The position numbers and the translations under genes are program-made. A DNA stretch of 6,729 nucleotides from positions 1-6,729 of the forward strand of contig VBGE01000039.1 in the NCBI GenBank assembly GCA_005880345.1. Reading direction: 5' to 3'. How positions within the stretch are numbered: position 1 is the stretch's first letter; the number at the start of each line of letters is the position of its first letter. This document shows positions 1 to 5,809 of the stretch, piece after piece. This DNA comes from Chloroflexota bacterium. Lineage in GTDB: Bacteria; Chloroflexota; Dormibacteria; Dormibacterales; Dormibacteraceae. The notes beneath the pieces are model-generated. The model saw only the letters and a program-made list of their open reading frames with translations. It did not search any database and was not told the origin of the DNA.

Positions 1-930
1 GAACGGCTGCGTGATCGCGAACGAGACCATCGGCCAGGAGAGGGAAAGGCCGGAGATCGGCTTGCCCACCGGCAGCGAATGGTTGACCAGCGCCAGCCCC
101 GCGCCGACCTGCGCCTGCGTCCACGCGGTCTCATAAGAGCGCTGGATGAGGTCCGCCTCCTGCGACTCGAGCAGCGCGGCCAGCGTCGTGGTGACGTCGG
201 GAGATTGGTTCGTGAGCTGGCTCTGCGCGGTCTGGATCTGGGAGATCAGGTCGCCCAGCTGCCCGCTGACGTCGGCCTGCCGGCTCATCACGTCCTGGAG
301 CGAGCTCAGGTTCGCGTTCAACAGGTCGAGCGTCCCCATCTCGCGGTCCAGGTCGTCCTGGCGCGCCTGCCGGTCGGCCTGCAGGAGGGCCAGGTCTGCT
401 TCGAGCTTGGCCTGCAGCGTGTGCGCGCGCTGTCCCGCCACCACCGCGTCGGCAGTTGCCATCAGCGCTTCGTGCAGGTTGCCAGTGCGCGCGATGAGCA
501 GCCAGAACGAGTCGGGTTGTCGGTAGATCGCGCGCGTCAGCGAGACGAGCTGCTCCTTTTCGACATCGATGCGCGCCTGCGTGTCGGCGATCTGGAGGTC
601 GAGCTTGGCAATCTGGTCTTCCAGGCTCGAGATGAGCGCCTCTTCCTGCGTCACCTCGGCCGTCAGCAGCTGCTCAGTGGAGGCGAACGAATCGAGAGTC
701 TGGCTCAGCTTGCGCTCTGCATCAAGGGCCCGGGCCACGTCGCCGCCGAGCCGAGTCTTGAGCAGGTCGTAGGCGGCCTGGTTCGGATCGACTGCCGCCG
801 GGCACGAGGTCCTCGACGCGGATGCCGCACTCGGCGAGGCGCATGGCGATGGACTCGTCGCGCCGGCGCTCGAGATTCCCAGCGACAGGAGCGAGCCGAG
901 CAGCGCGGTCGCGAGCAGCGCGCGCCTCAC
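1..930 (-). CDS. Secreted coiled-coil M23-type peptidoglycan hydrolase (EnvC-like), C-terminus cut by window edge
   Basis: I translated 310 residues from the minus strand; the frame runs open to the window edge. Residues 1-24 form a Sec-type signal peptide: RRALL, a Leu/Ala core, and an AGA cleavage site before TSPSPC. Residues about 45-120 and 155-270 are Gln/Leu/Asp/Glu-rich heptad-like coiled coil. Between them lies a RAIYRQPDSFWLLIARTG-like segment, which resembles the region joining the coils in EnvC/CwlO-type proteins. The last visible residues, WPMVSFAITQPF (299-310), match the entry to an M23/LytM domain (WP...G.IT..FG), so the catalytic part lies outside the window and its zinc ligands cannot be checked. 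The GTG start overlaps the upstream FtsE-FtsX stop as GTGA, which implies co-translation. The inferred role is an extracytoplasmic hydrolase or amidase activator recruited by the FtsX loop. Whether it is an active enzyme or a degenerate activator cannot be seen. Confidence 0.85.
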   Translation of the reverse strand, partial: MRRALLATALLGSLLSLGISSAGATSPSPCASPSAASASRTSCPAAVDPNQAAYDLLKTRLGGDVARALDAERKLSQTLDSFASTEQLLTAEVTQEEALISSLEDQIAKLDLQIADTQARIDVEKEQLVSLTRAIYRQPDSFWLLIARTGNLHEALMATADAVVAGQRAHTLQAKLEADLALLQADRQARQDDLDREMGTLDLLNANLSSLQDVMSRQADVSGQLGDLISQIQTAQSQLTNQSPDVTTTLAALLESQEADLIQRSYETAWTQAQVGAGLALVNHSLPVGKPISGLSLSWPMVSFAITQPF

Positions 931-2861
931 GCGCGGGCCTTGCGGAAACCGAAGAGCGCGGTGGCGGTGCCCAGGACCAGGCCAGCGGTGATGACCGCCG
1001 CCAGCACGTACTGCACCGCGGTCGCGTCGACGCCAGGCAGCACCTGGAGATAAACGGCGGATTCGAATCTCATGGCCAGGAGATACGTGCCCGCGACGAT
1101 CGCGCCGGCCAGGGCCCCCGCGAGAGCGCCGGTCGTCATTCCCTCGACGACGAACGGCCCGCGCATCATCCACCCGCGCGCGCCCAGGAGCCGCGTGACC
1201 GCGACCTCCTGCCGGCGCGAAGCGGCGATGCCTCGCATCGCGTTGGCGATCACGGCATAGGCGACGGCGGCGAACAGCAGCACCACTCCGCCCGCGATGG
1301 CGCCGGCGATCAATACGAAATGCTTCAGGCGCGCGTAGGTGTCTGGGTCGTACGAGGTGGGGTACGACGGATCGACCGCAGGATCGCCCTTCACCGAGCC
1401 GGCCACTGCCCCGACCTGGGTCGGCAGCTTCACGCGTACGTCCAGGCTGGCGGGGAACGGGTTGGTCGAGCTGAGGCTGGCGAGGCTGTCGAGGCCGGGC
1501 CGCTTGCTCGCCTCGGCAAGCGCCTGCTCGGGGGTGAGCTGACGCACGGACGAGACGCGCGAGTCGGCGAGCAGCTTCGCCCTGAGGGCGGTCACCGACT
1601 CCGGCGTCGCGGTGGGGGCGAGGTAGACCCGGACGACCGACGCCTGCGACGCCTGGTCGGCCACGACGCGCTCGACGGCGATGCCGACGAGTGAGAGCGT
1701 GCCGCACAGCACCAGCAGCAGCGCGATGGTGCCGATCACCGGAGTCGTCAGCCGCGCATCGCGGCTCCAGCTGCGCAGCCCGTTGAGCACGACCAGGCGC
1801 CAGCCGTTCGCGGCGAACGCCAGGCTTCGCCTCCAGAGAGGAAGGCGCGGCACCTTCGGCGACCTCCGGTGCCGCTCCCGGGTGGGAAATACCAACTTCC
1901 ACCAGGCCGATGGGACGAGCGCGCCCTTGGCGTGCCCGTTGCCGTTGCTGTGTCCGTTCGACTGGCCGTTGCCATTGCCGTTGCCGCTCCCGTTCCCGTT
2001 CCCGTTCAGGTGCACGATCGCGTGCCCGTTGCCCCTGGCTGCAGCGCGGTGCGCTCCGTTGCTCATCACCCTCTCGCTCGGCAGCCGGAGGATGCGGGTC
2101 GCCGCGAACGTATGCCTGTGCGACGCCACGATGACTGTCGTTCCATTCGCGGCCGCCTGCTCGAGAAGATGGGTGATGATCGCCGCGTTCTCCTCGTCCA
2201 TCGAGTTGAGGGGCTCGTCGGCAAGGAGCACCTTCGGCCGGGTCGCCAGGGCGCGCGCGATCGCGATGCGCTGCCGCTCGCCGGCGGACAGCTGGTGGGC
2301 ATACGCCGTGCGCCTCGAGGCTAGGCCTACCGATTCCAGGGCCTCCATGGCCCGCTGCTTGATCGTCCGGTTGGGCACCTGCGGGTCGCGAAGCTGCAGC
2401 GCGAAGACGATGTTCTCGAAGGCGTTGAGCCGCGGCAGGAGCCGCTGCTCCTGGAAGACGAAGGCCACCTCACGGCGCAGGCCGCCGAGACCGCCACGCC
2501 AGAAGCGGTGCAAGCCTCGCCCGCGCACCCAGATCTCGCCGGCGTTGGGCCGGAGCTGGCCGTGGACGAGCCTCAGCAGCGTGGTCTTGCCTGAGCCGCT
2601 CGGGCCGGTGACCTCGACCAGCTCGCCCGGCGCGATGGTGAAGTTGACGCCCTTCAGGACCTGGCGCTTGCCGAACGACTTTGCGAGACCGACGAGCTTG
2701 ATCGCCGGTTCAACGGCGACCGCGCCGTTCGTCGCGGGGCGGTGCCTGAGCGCCCCGTTCTTTTGCGCCTGCGCGTCCGGCTTCGGCCTCTCGCCGCTAC
2801 GGACGTGATTGCCGTTTTTCGACGCGCCTACGCGGCCAGATACTCCTGGTCGGCTTCCCAC
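927..2861 (-). CDS. ftsEX: FtsE-FtsX fusion: cell-division ABC ATPase joined to its permease
   Basis: One 644-residue frame contains both halves of the FtsEX complex. Residues 1-52 are a hydrophilic extension. Residues 53-267 are FtsE: Walker A GPSGSGKTT (86-94, K92), Q-loop Q137, signature LSAGERQRIAIARA (191-204), Walker B VLLADEP with E216, D-loop LNSMD, H-loop H248. Residues 268-345 are a linker dominated by Asn-Gly repeats. Residues 346-644 are FtsX: helix 1 about 373-395, an outside loop of about 115 residues, helices 2-4 near 513-538, 571-596 and 617-638, and the cytoplasmic ASRRQEVAVTRLLGA segment typical of FtsX. FtsE and FtsX are normally separate proteins of about 220-230 and 300 residues. 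The GTG start is chosen because no ATG or GTG lies between it and the ATPase domain. FtsEX couples ATP hydrolysis to septal wall hydrolysis; the hydrolase gene follows immediately. The domain calls are firm, and the fusion is as read here. Confidence 0.9.
   Translation of the reverse strand: MGSRPGVSGRVGASKNGNHVRSGERPKPDAQAQKNGALRHRPATNGAVAVEPAIKLVGLAKSFGKRQVLKGVNFTIAPGELVEVTGPSGSGKTTLLRLVHGQLRPNAGEIWVRGRGLHRFWRGGLGGLRREVAFVFQEQRLLPRLNAFENIVFALQLRDPQVPNRTIKQRAMEALESVGLASRRTAYAHQLSAGERQRIAIARALATRPKVLLADEPLNSMDEENAAIITHLLEQAAANGTTVIVASHRHTFAATRILRLPSERVMSNGAHRAAARGNGHAIVHLNGNGNGSGNGNGNGQSNGHSNGNGHAKGALVPSAWWKLVFPTRERHRRSPKVPRLPLWRRSLAFAANGWRLVVLNGLRSWSRDARLTTPVIGTIALLLVLCGTLSLVGIAVERVVADQASQASVVRVYLAPTATPESVTALRAKLLADSRVSSVRQLTPEQALAEASKRPGLDSLASLSSTNPFPASLDVRVKLPTQVGAVAGSVKGDPAVDPSYPTSYDPDTYARLKHFVLIAGAIAGGVVLLFAAVAYAVIANAMRGIAASRRQEVAVTRLLGARGWMMRGPFVVEGMTTGALAGALAGAIVAGTYLLAMRFESAVYLQVLPGVDATAVQYVLAAVITAGLVLGTATALFGFRKARA
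1932..2006 (-). repeat. Hexanucleotide (GGCAAC-like) repeat encoding the Asn-Gly linker
   Basis: On the plus strand this stretch is a degenerate array of GTTGCC/GTTCCC hexamers. Read on the minus strand it gives alternating Asn-Gly, with occasional Ser, Gln and His, at residues 286-310 of the FtsE-FtsX fusion. NG pairs continue less regularly from residue 268 to 313 and also appear in the 52-residue N-terminal extension (KNG, TNG). The 6-bp unit means that gain or loss of repeats keeps the frame and changes only linker length. I infer a flexible hydrophilic tether in the cytoplasm between the ATPase and the first FtsX helix. Confidence 0.85.
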
Positions 2862-2895
2862 CCTTCGATTCCAGATTAGCCCATGCCGGACTGTA

Positions 2896-2924
2896 GGTAT
2901 AACGGTAAGTTGGCCGCCTGTGAT
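2896..2924 (-). promoter_or_regulatory. Candidate sigma70-type promoter of the FtsE-FtsX/hydrolase operon
   Basis: On the minus strand, ATCACA (2924-2919; 4 of 6 match TTGACA) is followed after exactly 17 nt by TATACC (2901-2896; 4 of 6 match TATAAT). Transcription would begin near 2889, about 28 nt upstream of the GTG start at 2861. This is a normal leader length, though no strong Shine-Dalgarno is present beyond GGAATCGAAGG. Each box is only a partial match, so this is a suggestion. It is the best-placed promoter-like pair I could find in the 200-bp gap. Confidence 0.35.
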
Positions 2925-2942
2925 CGGCCTGGGAAAAGGCCG
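2925..2942. repeat. Perfect inverted repeat directly upstream of the candidate promoter
   Basis: CGGCCT-GGGAAA-AGGCCG is a perfect 6-bp stem with a 6-nt loop. It abuts the candidate -35 box of the FtsE-FtsX operon. It could be an operator, or a weak terminator for the genes upstream; no T-run follows on either strand, which argues against a strong intrinsic terminator. A 6-bp repeat in GC-rich DNA can also be chance. Confidence 0.3.
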
Positions 2943-3019
2943 GTGGAAAGCCGCCGAGTTCGTAGCCAGGCGACCTTCGGCAAGCGGCGGTCAGCAGCCG
3001 GTCAGCGTCAGGGCCGCCG

Positions 3020-3046
3020 GGCCTAGGCCGAGGACGAGTGTCCTCG
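3020..3046 (-). terminator. Possible GC-rich hairpin terminator after the PLDc_N-like gene
   Basis: CGAGGAC-GAGT-GTCCTCG (3029-3046) is a perfect 7-bp stem with a 4-nt loop. It lies 15 nt past the TGA of the small membrane protein gene. It touches a second palindrome, GGCCTAGGCC (3020-3029). There is no T-tract, so it would have to be a T-less terminator as discussed for high-GC bacteria, or a 3' RNA-stabilising hairpin. Position and stem quality support it; the lack of a U-run limits confidence. Confidence 0.4.
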
Positions 3047-3061
3047 TCGCCGCGCGGTCTC

Positions 3062-3250
3062 TCACCAGAACTTGCCGCGACCCAGGAGCACGTAGAGGAT
3101 GGGGCCGATGCCCCACACGAACGTGATGATGATCCAGAGAACCTTCCATGCGCCGCTCAGGTCCTGCCGATTCACGATGTCGATGACGCACAGGATGAAT
3201 GCGACCGGATGCAGGAAGATCGCCAGCAGGATCTCGACGATCAGCTTCAT
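3062..3250 (-). CDS. Small two-helix membrane protein, PLDc_N (phospholipase D N-terminal)-like
   Basis: This 62-residue protein has two membrane helices (about 3-25 and 37-56) joined by a short polar loop with VNRQDLSG. It ends in GIGPILYVLLGRGKFW. The pattern of Asp/Arg loop, then W..I, then G-x-GP-x-LY-x-L-x-GRG matches the PLDc_N domain. That domain forms the membrane anchor of cardiolipin synthases and also occurs alone in many short proteins of unknown function. No phospholipase HKD motif is present here, so catalysis is not expected. Its ATG overlaps the stop of the upstream class V aminotransferase gene as ATGA and there is no good Shine-Dalgarno, so translation is probably coupled to that gene. 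A GC-rich hairpin follows. Domain assignment is fairly confident; function is unknown. Confidence 0.8.
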   Translation of the reverse strand: MKLIVEILLAIFLHPVAFILCVIDIVNRQDLSGAWKVLWIIITFVWGIGPILYVLLGRGKFW

Positions 3251-4635
3251 CGCACAGCCATCTTGATCGGTGGCCAGCCGCCACTGGGTGCATACGTGCC
3301 GTCATCGGCCTGCTCGTAGGTGGATTTGACCCCGCCCCTCGCCAGCTCGTTCACGGCTTCCAGGAAGCGGTCGACCTCCGCTGCGGTGTTGTAGGGAGCG
3401 AGGCTGGCCCGCACCGCGCCAGGCAGCGTTTGCCGGCGCCCGGCCGTGACGTCGATCTCGACCGCCCCGACCTCTTCTCTGCTCATGTGCAGCAGATGGA
3501 AGACATAGGGATTGGCGCAGAAGCAGCCATGACGGACGGCGATGCCCCACTCGTGGCTCAGCGCCGCAGCCACCAGTCCGTGATGCAGGCCATCGATGAC
3601 GAAGCTCGCGAGGGCGAGGCGGCCCGACGGGCATGGCTCCGTTCCGCCAAGGACGCCAACACCTTGGATGGCGCCGAGTCCTTTCAGAAGACGGTCGCCC
3701 AGGCGAACCTCGTCCTCGAGCATTTCCTCGAAACCGAGTTCGAGCAGCGTTTCGATCGCGACGCCAAGGGCGACCGCGCCGATGACGTTGGGCGAGCCTG
3801 CCTCTTCACGGTCGGGAAGGTCTGCCCAGACGGTGTCGTCCCAGGTCACGATGCTGATCGCGCCCCCGCCCATCACCTCGGGCGCGCCGGAGAAGAAGTC
3901 GCGCGGCGCGACCAGCACGCCGGCACCGTAGGGCGCGTACATCTTGTGGCCGGATAGCGATACGAAATCGAGATGACCTGGGTCGCCCGGAGGGCGTACG
4001 TCGATGCGGTGATGCGGCGCGAGCTGCGCCGCGTCGACGGAGATGCGCGCGCCGTAGCGATGCGCGAGCTCCGCCGCTTCGTGGATGGGGGAGACAAAGC
4101 CGGTGACGTTCGATGCGCCACACACCGCGACCAGGCTGATCTTGCCGCGGCCATCCTTCAGCGCGTGCTCGATGGCGTCGAGATCGATGTGGCCCGCGTC
4201 CGTGAGGCCGACCATCACGTGACCGCTGCGATGGCGCCACGGCAAAAGGTCGGCATGGTGCTCCATCTCGGTGACGAGGACCTGGCTGCCATCGAGTCGG
4301 GCTTCCTCCGCGGCGATGCGGTTGAGCGCGTCGGTCGTGCCCTTGACAAAGATCACGACCTGCTCGCGCTCGTCAACGCCGAGGAAACGAGCGACTCGCT
4401 CGCGCGCCTGCTCGTAAGCCTCCGTCGAGAGCCGCGACTTGTATCCCGTGCCGCGGTGCACGCTCGAGTAGAGGTCGGAGAACTCGGTCACCATGTCGCG
4501 AACCCGCTTCAGCGGCGGGGTGCTGGCGGCGTTGTCGAAGTTTATCCCGGTGACGGTGCTGTCGCCGTGGACAGGCACGGGCAGCTCGACCCCGGCGAAG
4601 TGCTCGCGCCATCGGTTGGAATTGGTGGACGGCAA
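3247..4635 (-). CDS. Class V aminotransferase, cysteine desulfurase (SufS/Csd)-like
   Basis: This is a 462-residue PLP enzyme. INFDNAASTPP opens the fold (31-41). EMEHHADLLPWR (123-134) is the SufS-type His motif, where His stacks on PLP. SVDAAQ gives the PLP-binding Asp201. SGHKMYAP gives the Schiff-base Lys231. RHGCFCANP (368-376) aligns with SufS RTGHHCAQP, placing Cys373 at the persulfide-forming position, with a second Cys at 371. VRASLAPYNT (408-417) matches the C-terminal Arg motif. By family, it would take sulfur (or selenium) from cysteine to a persulfide acceptor. No suf or isc partner lies in the window, so the acceptor is unknown and another class V activity is possible. The start is TTG; a GTG at residue 20 is the alternative, but the WREHF segment before it looks conserved in my memory of relatives. 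It overlaps the downstream membrane protein gene by 4 nt. Confidence 0.85.
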   Translation of the reverse strand: MPSTNSNRWREHFAGVELPVPVHGDSTVTGINFDNAASTPPLKRVRDMVTEFSDLYSSVHRGTGYKSRLSTEAYEQARERVARFLGVDEREQVVIFVKGTTDALNRIAAEEARLDGSQVLVTEMEHHADLLPWRHRSGHVMVGLTDAGHIDLDAIEHALKDGRGKISLVAVCGASNVTGFVSPIHEAAELAHRYGARISVDAAQLAPHHRIDVRPPGDPGHLDFVSLSGHKMYAPYGAGVLVAPRDFFSGAPEVMGGGAISIVTWDDTVWADLPDREEAGSPNVIGAVALGVAIETLLELGFEEMLEDEVRLGDRLLKGLGAIQGVGVLGGTEPCPSGRLALASFVIDGLHHGLVAAALSHEWGIAVRHGCFCANPYVFHLLHMSREEVGAVEIDVTAGRRQTLPGAVRASLAPYNTAAEVDRFLEAVNELARGGVKSTYEQADDGTYAPSGGWPPIKMAVR

Positions 4636-4732
4636 CTCGTGCCTAGCCTAGCGCCGGCAGGCCAAAAAGCCAGCCTGTTGCGTTCGCACTAGCGGAAGAG
4701 CTGTCCGTTGTGTTATTGACACGAGATCGGGC
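4636..4732. promoter_or_regulatory. Divergent intergenic region between desulfurase-like gene and GAF/PucR regulator
   Basis: The 97-bp spacer must carry the promoters of both divergent genes. I see an inverted repeat CAGGC-N10-GCCTG (4658-4677) around a short A-run, an imperfect palindrome GTGT-N5-ACAC (4710-4722) just before the regulator ATG, and a tandem GCCTA (4641-4650). None is strong, and I found no convincing -35/-10 pair in either direction. The regulator's start has only a weak GGG as a ribosome-binding site. Confidence 0.25.
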
Positions 4733-5809
4733 ATGAAAGACAGCCGTAAGCTACCGGGCGTGCACGTGGTCGCCGGAACCCCGGACTCCAGCCTTGCCGC
4801 CCGCGAGCTCAACTTCCTGGTCCGGCTCGCCCAGGCTGCGGCATCCACGCAGCGGCCGGACGAGCTCCTCGAGCTGATCATCCGCGAGACCACCTCAGCG
4901 ATCGGCACGGATGTGTGCTCCCTCTACCTGCTCACCACACCTGGCCGCCAGTTGCTGCTCACCGCCACCAACGGCCTCAACGAGAACATGATCGGCAAGG
5001 TCACGATGAAGGTGGGGGAGGGGATCACCGGGTGGGTGGCCGAGTCACGCCGGCCCGCCGTGGTGCCGGACGTGAGCAAGGAGCCGCACTGGAAATGGGT
5101 GCCCGGCCTGGACGAAGACCGGTTCCATTCCATGGCGTCGGTGCCCATCGAGTCGGGGCCGCGCCTGGTCGGCGTGATCAACGTACAGAGCACCGAGCGG
5201 CGCGAGTTCAACTCGGGCGACATCGACTTCCTGCGCGCGATCGCAGGCCAGGTCGCGGGCATCCTCGAACGCAGCGAGCTGCAGCGCAGGACCGAGGTCC
5301 AGCTTGCGGAGATCAGCCTTTCCCACGACATCCACGAGCGCTTCACCAAGCTGTCGCTCGAGGGCGCGGGCATCACGTTCCGCCGGCGGCCGGCGGCATC
5401 GCCCGTGAGGTTCGGATCTCGGCGGGCCGCCCGCCGCGCCCGCTGGACGTGGTGCCGGTGCGCGCCGGGGGCGACATGCTGGGGATGCTCGCGGTGGGCC
5501 TCGAGCAGGGAGTCGACGCCGAGGGCCGCCTCCGGGCGCTCGAGCACGGCTCGACGGTGCTGGCCCTCGAGCTGGCCAAGGAGCGCGCGGCGGCAGAGGT
5601 CGAGCGCCGGCTGCGCGGCGACCTGGTCGAAGAGGTCCTGGCCGGCGGTCTGGAGACCGAGGAGGCGGAGCGGGTCGCGCGGCAGGCGGAACGGCTCGGC
5701 CACCGCCTGCCTCAGCGGGCATGGGTGGTCGTGCTCGAAGCGGATGACGACAAGACGGAGGCTGCGCTTGCGGCGCGCGGGCAGCAGGATCGGCTGGACG
5801 GCGCCTTGA
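4733..5809 (+). pseudogene. GAF-domain N-terminal half of a PucR/CdaR-type regulator; out of frame after about 5380
   Basis: From the ATG, residues 20-210 read as a GAF sensor followed by a helix. They include FLVRLAQAAAS, GEGITGWVAESRRPAVVPDV (residues 95-114), the SMASVPIE / LVGVINVQ core strands, and a closing helix DFLRAIAGQVAGILER. The segment EISLSHDIHERFTKLSLEGAGIT (193-215) is the usual link into the CdaR/PucR region. After residue about 215 the sequence becomes Arg/Trp/Cys/Ser-rich and unlike any domain, while sensible protein continues in another frame (codons begin 1 nt earlier). So the coding frame is lost near 5380-5395, and the stop at 5809 is not the natural end. The open reading frame is given in full. 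GAF domains bind small ligands or heme; the ligand here cannot be told. Confidence 0.75.
5365..5410 (+). other. Frameshift junction with 7-bp tandem repeat
   Basis: The GAF half is in phase up to GAGIT (ending 5378), and the C-terminal half is in phase from about 5389-5407 one nucleotide earlier. The junction holds a tandem GCCGGCG GCCGGCG GC (5382-5397). Loss of bases numbering 1 modulo 3 (for example one 7-bp unit) gives the shift seen. Only about 20 residues separate landmarks that I expect to lie roughly 45-60 apart in this family, so a larger deletion is likely. No slippery heptamer is evident. Confidence 0.6.

Noticed and set aside
79..1053. Long plus-strand frame opposite the hydrolase gene
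   Set aside because: Arg/Gln/Leu-rich shadow with no domain; the minus strand gives a signal peptide, coiled coil and M23 entry.
822..1694. Plus-strand frame of 290 residues opposite FtsX
   Set aside because: Rich in Arg, Gly and His with no motif; it is the antisense of well-defined FtsX helices.
1932..2006. Hexamer array considered as a CRISPR-like or intergenic repeat
   Set aside because: No spacers, 6-bp unit, and it is continuous in-frame coding sequence inside the FtsE-FtsX fusion.
1681..2808. Plus-strand frame of 375 residues opposite FtsE
   Set aside because: Composition is antisense-like (Arg/Ser/Cys/Pro-rich, with Pro-Leu runs from the hexamer repeat); the other strand holds all ABC motifs.
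4716..4721. Perfect TTGACA hexamer upstream of the regulator
   Set aside because: It lies 11 nt before the ATG, so a -10 box would fall inside the coding region, and no suitable one is there.
4915..5388. Upstream part of the second plus frame, overlapping the GAF domain
   Set aside because: His/Arg/Gly-rich text with no protein-like pattern; only the part after about 5389 reads as a real domain.
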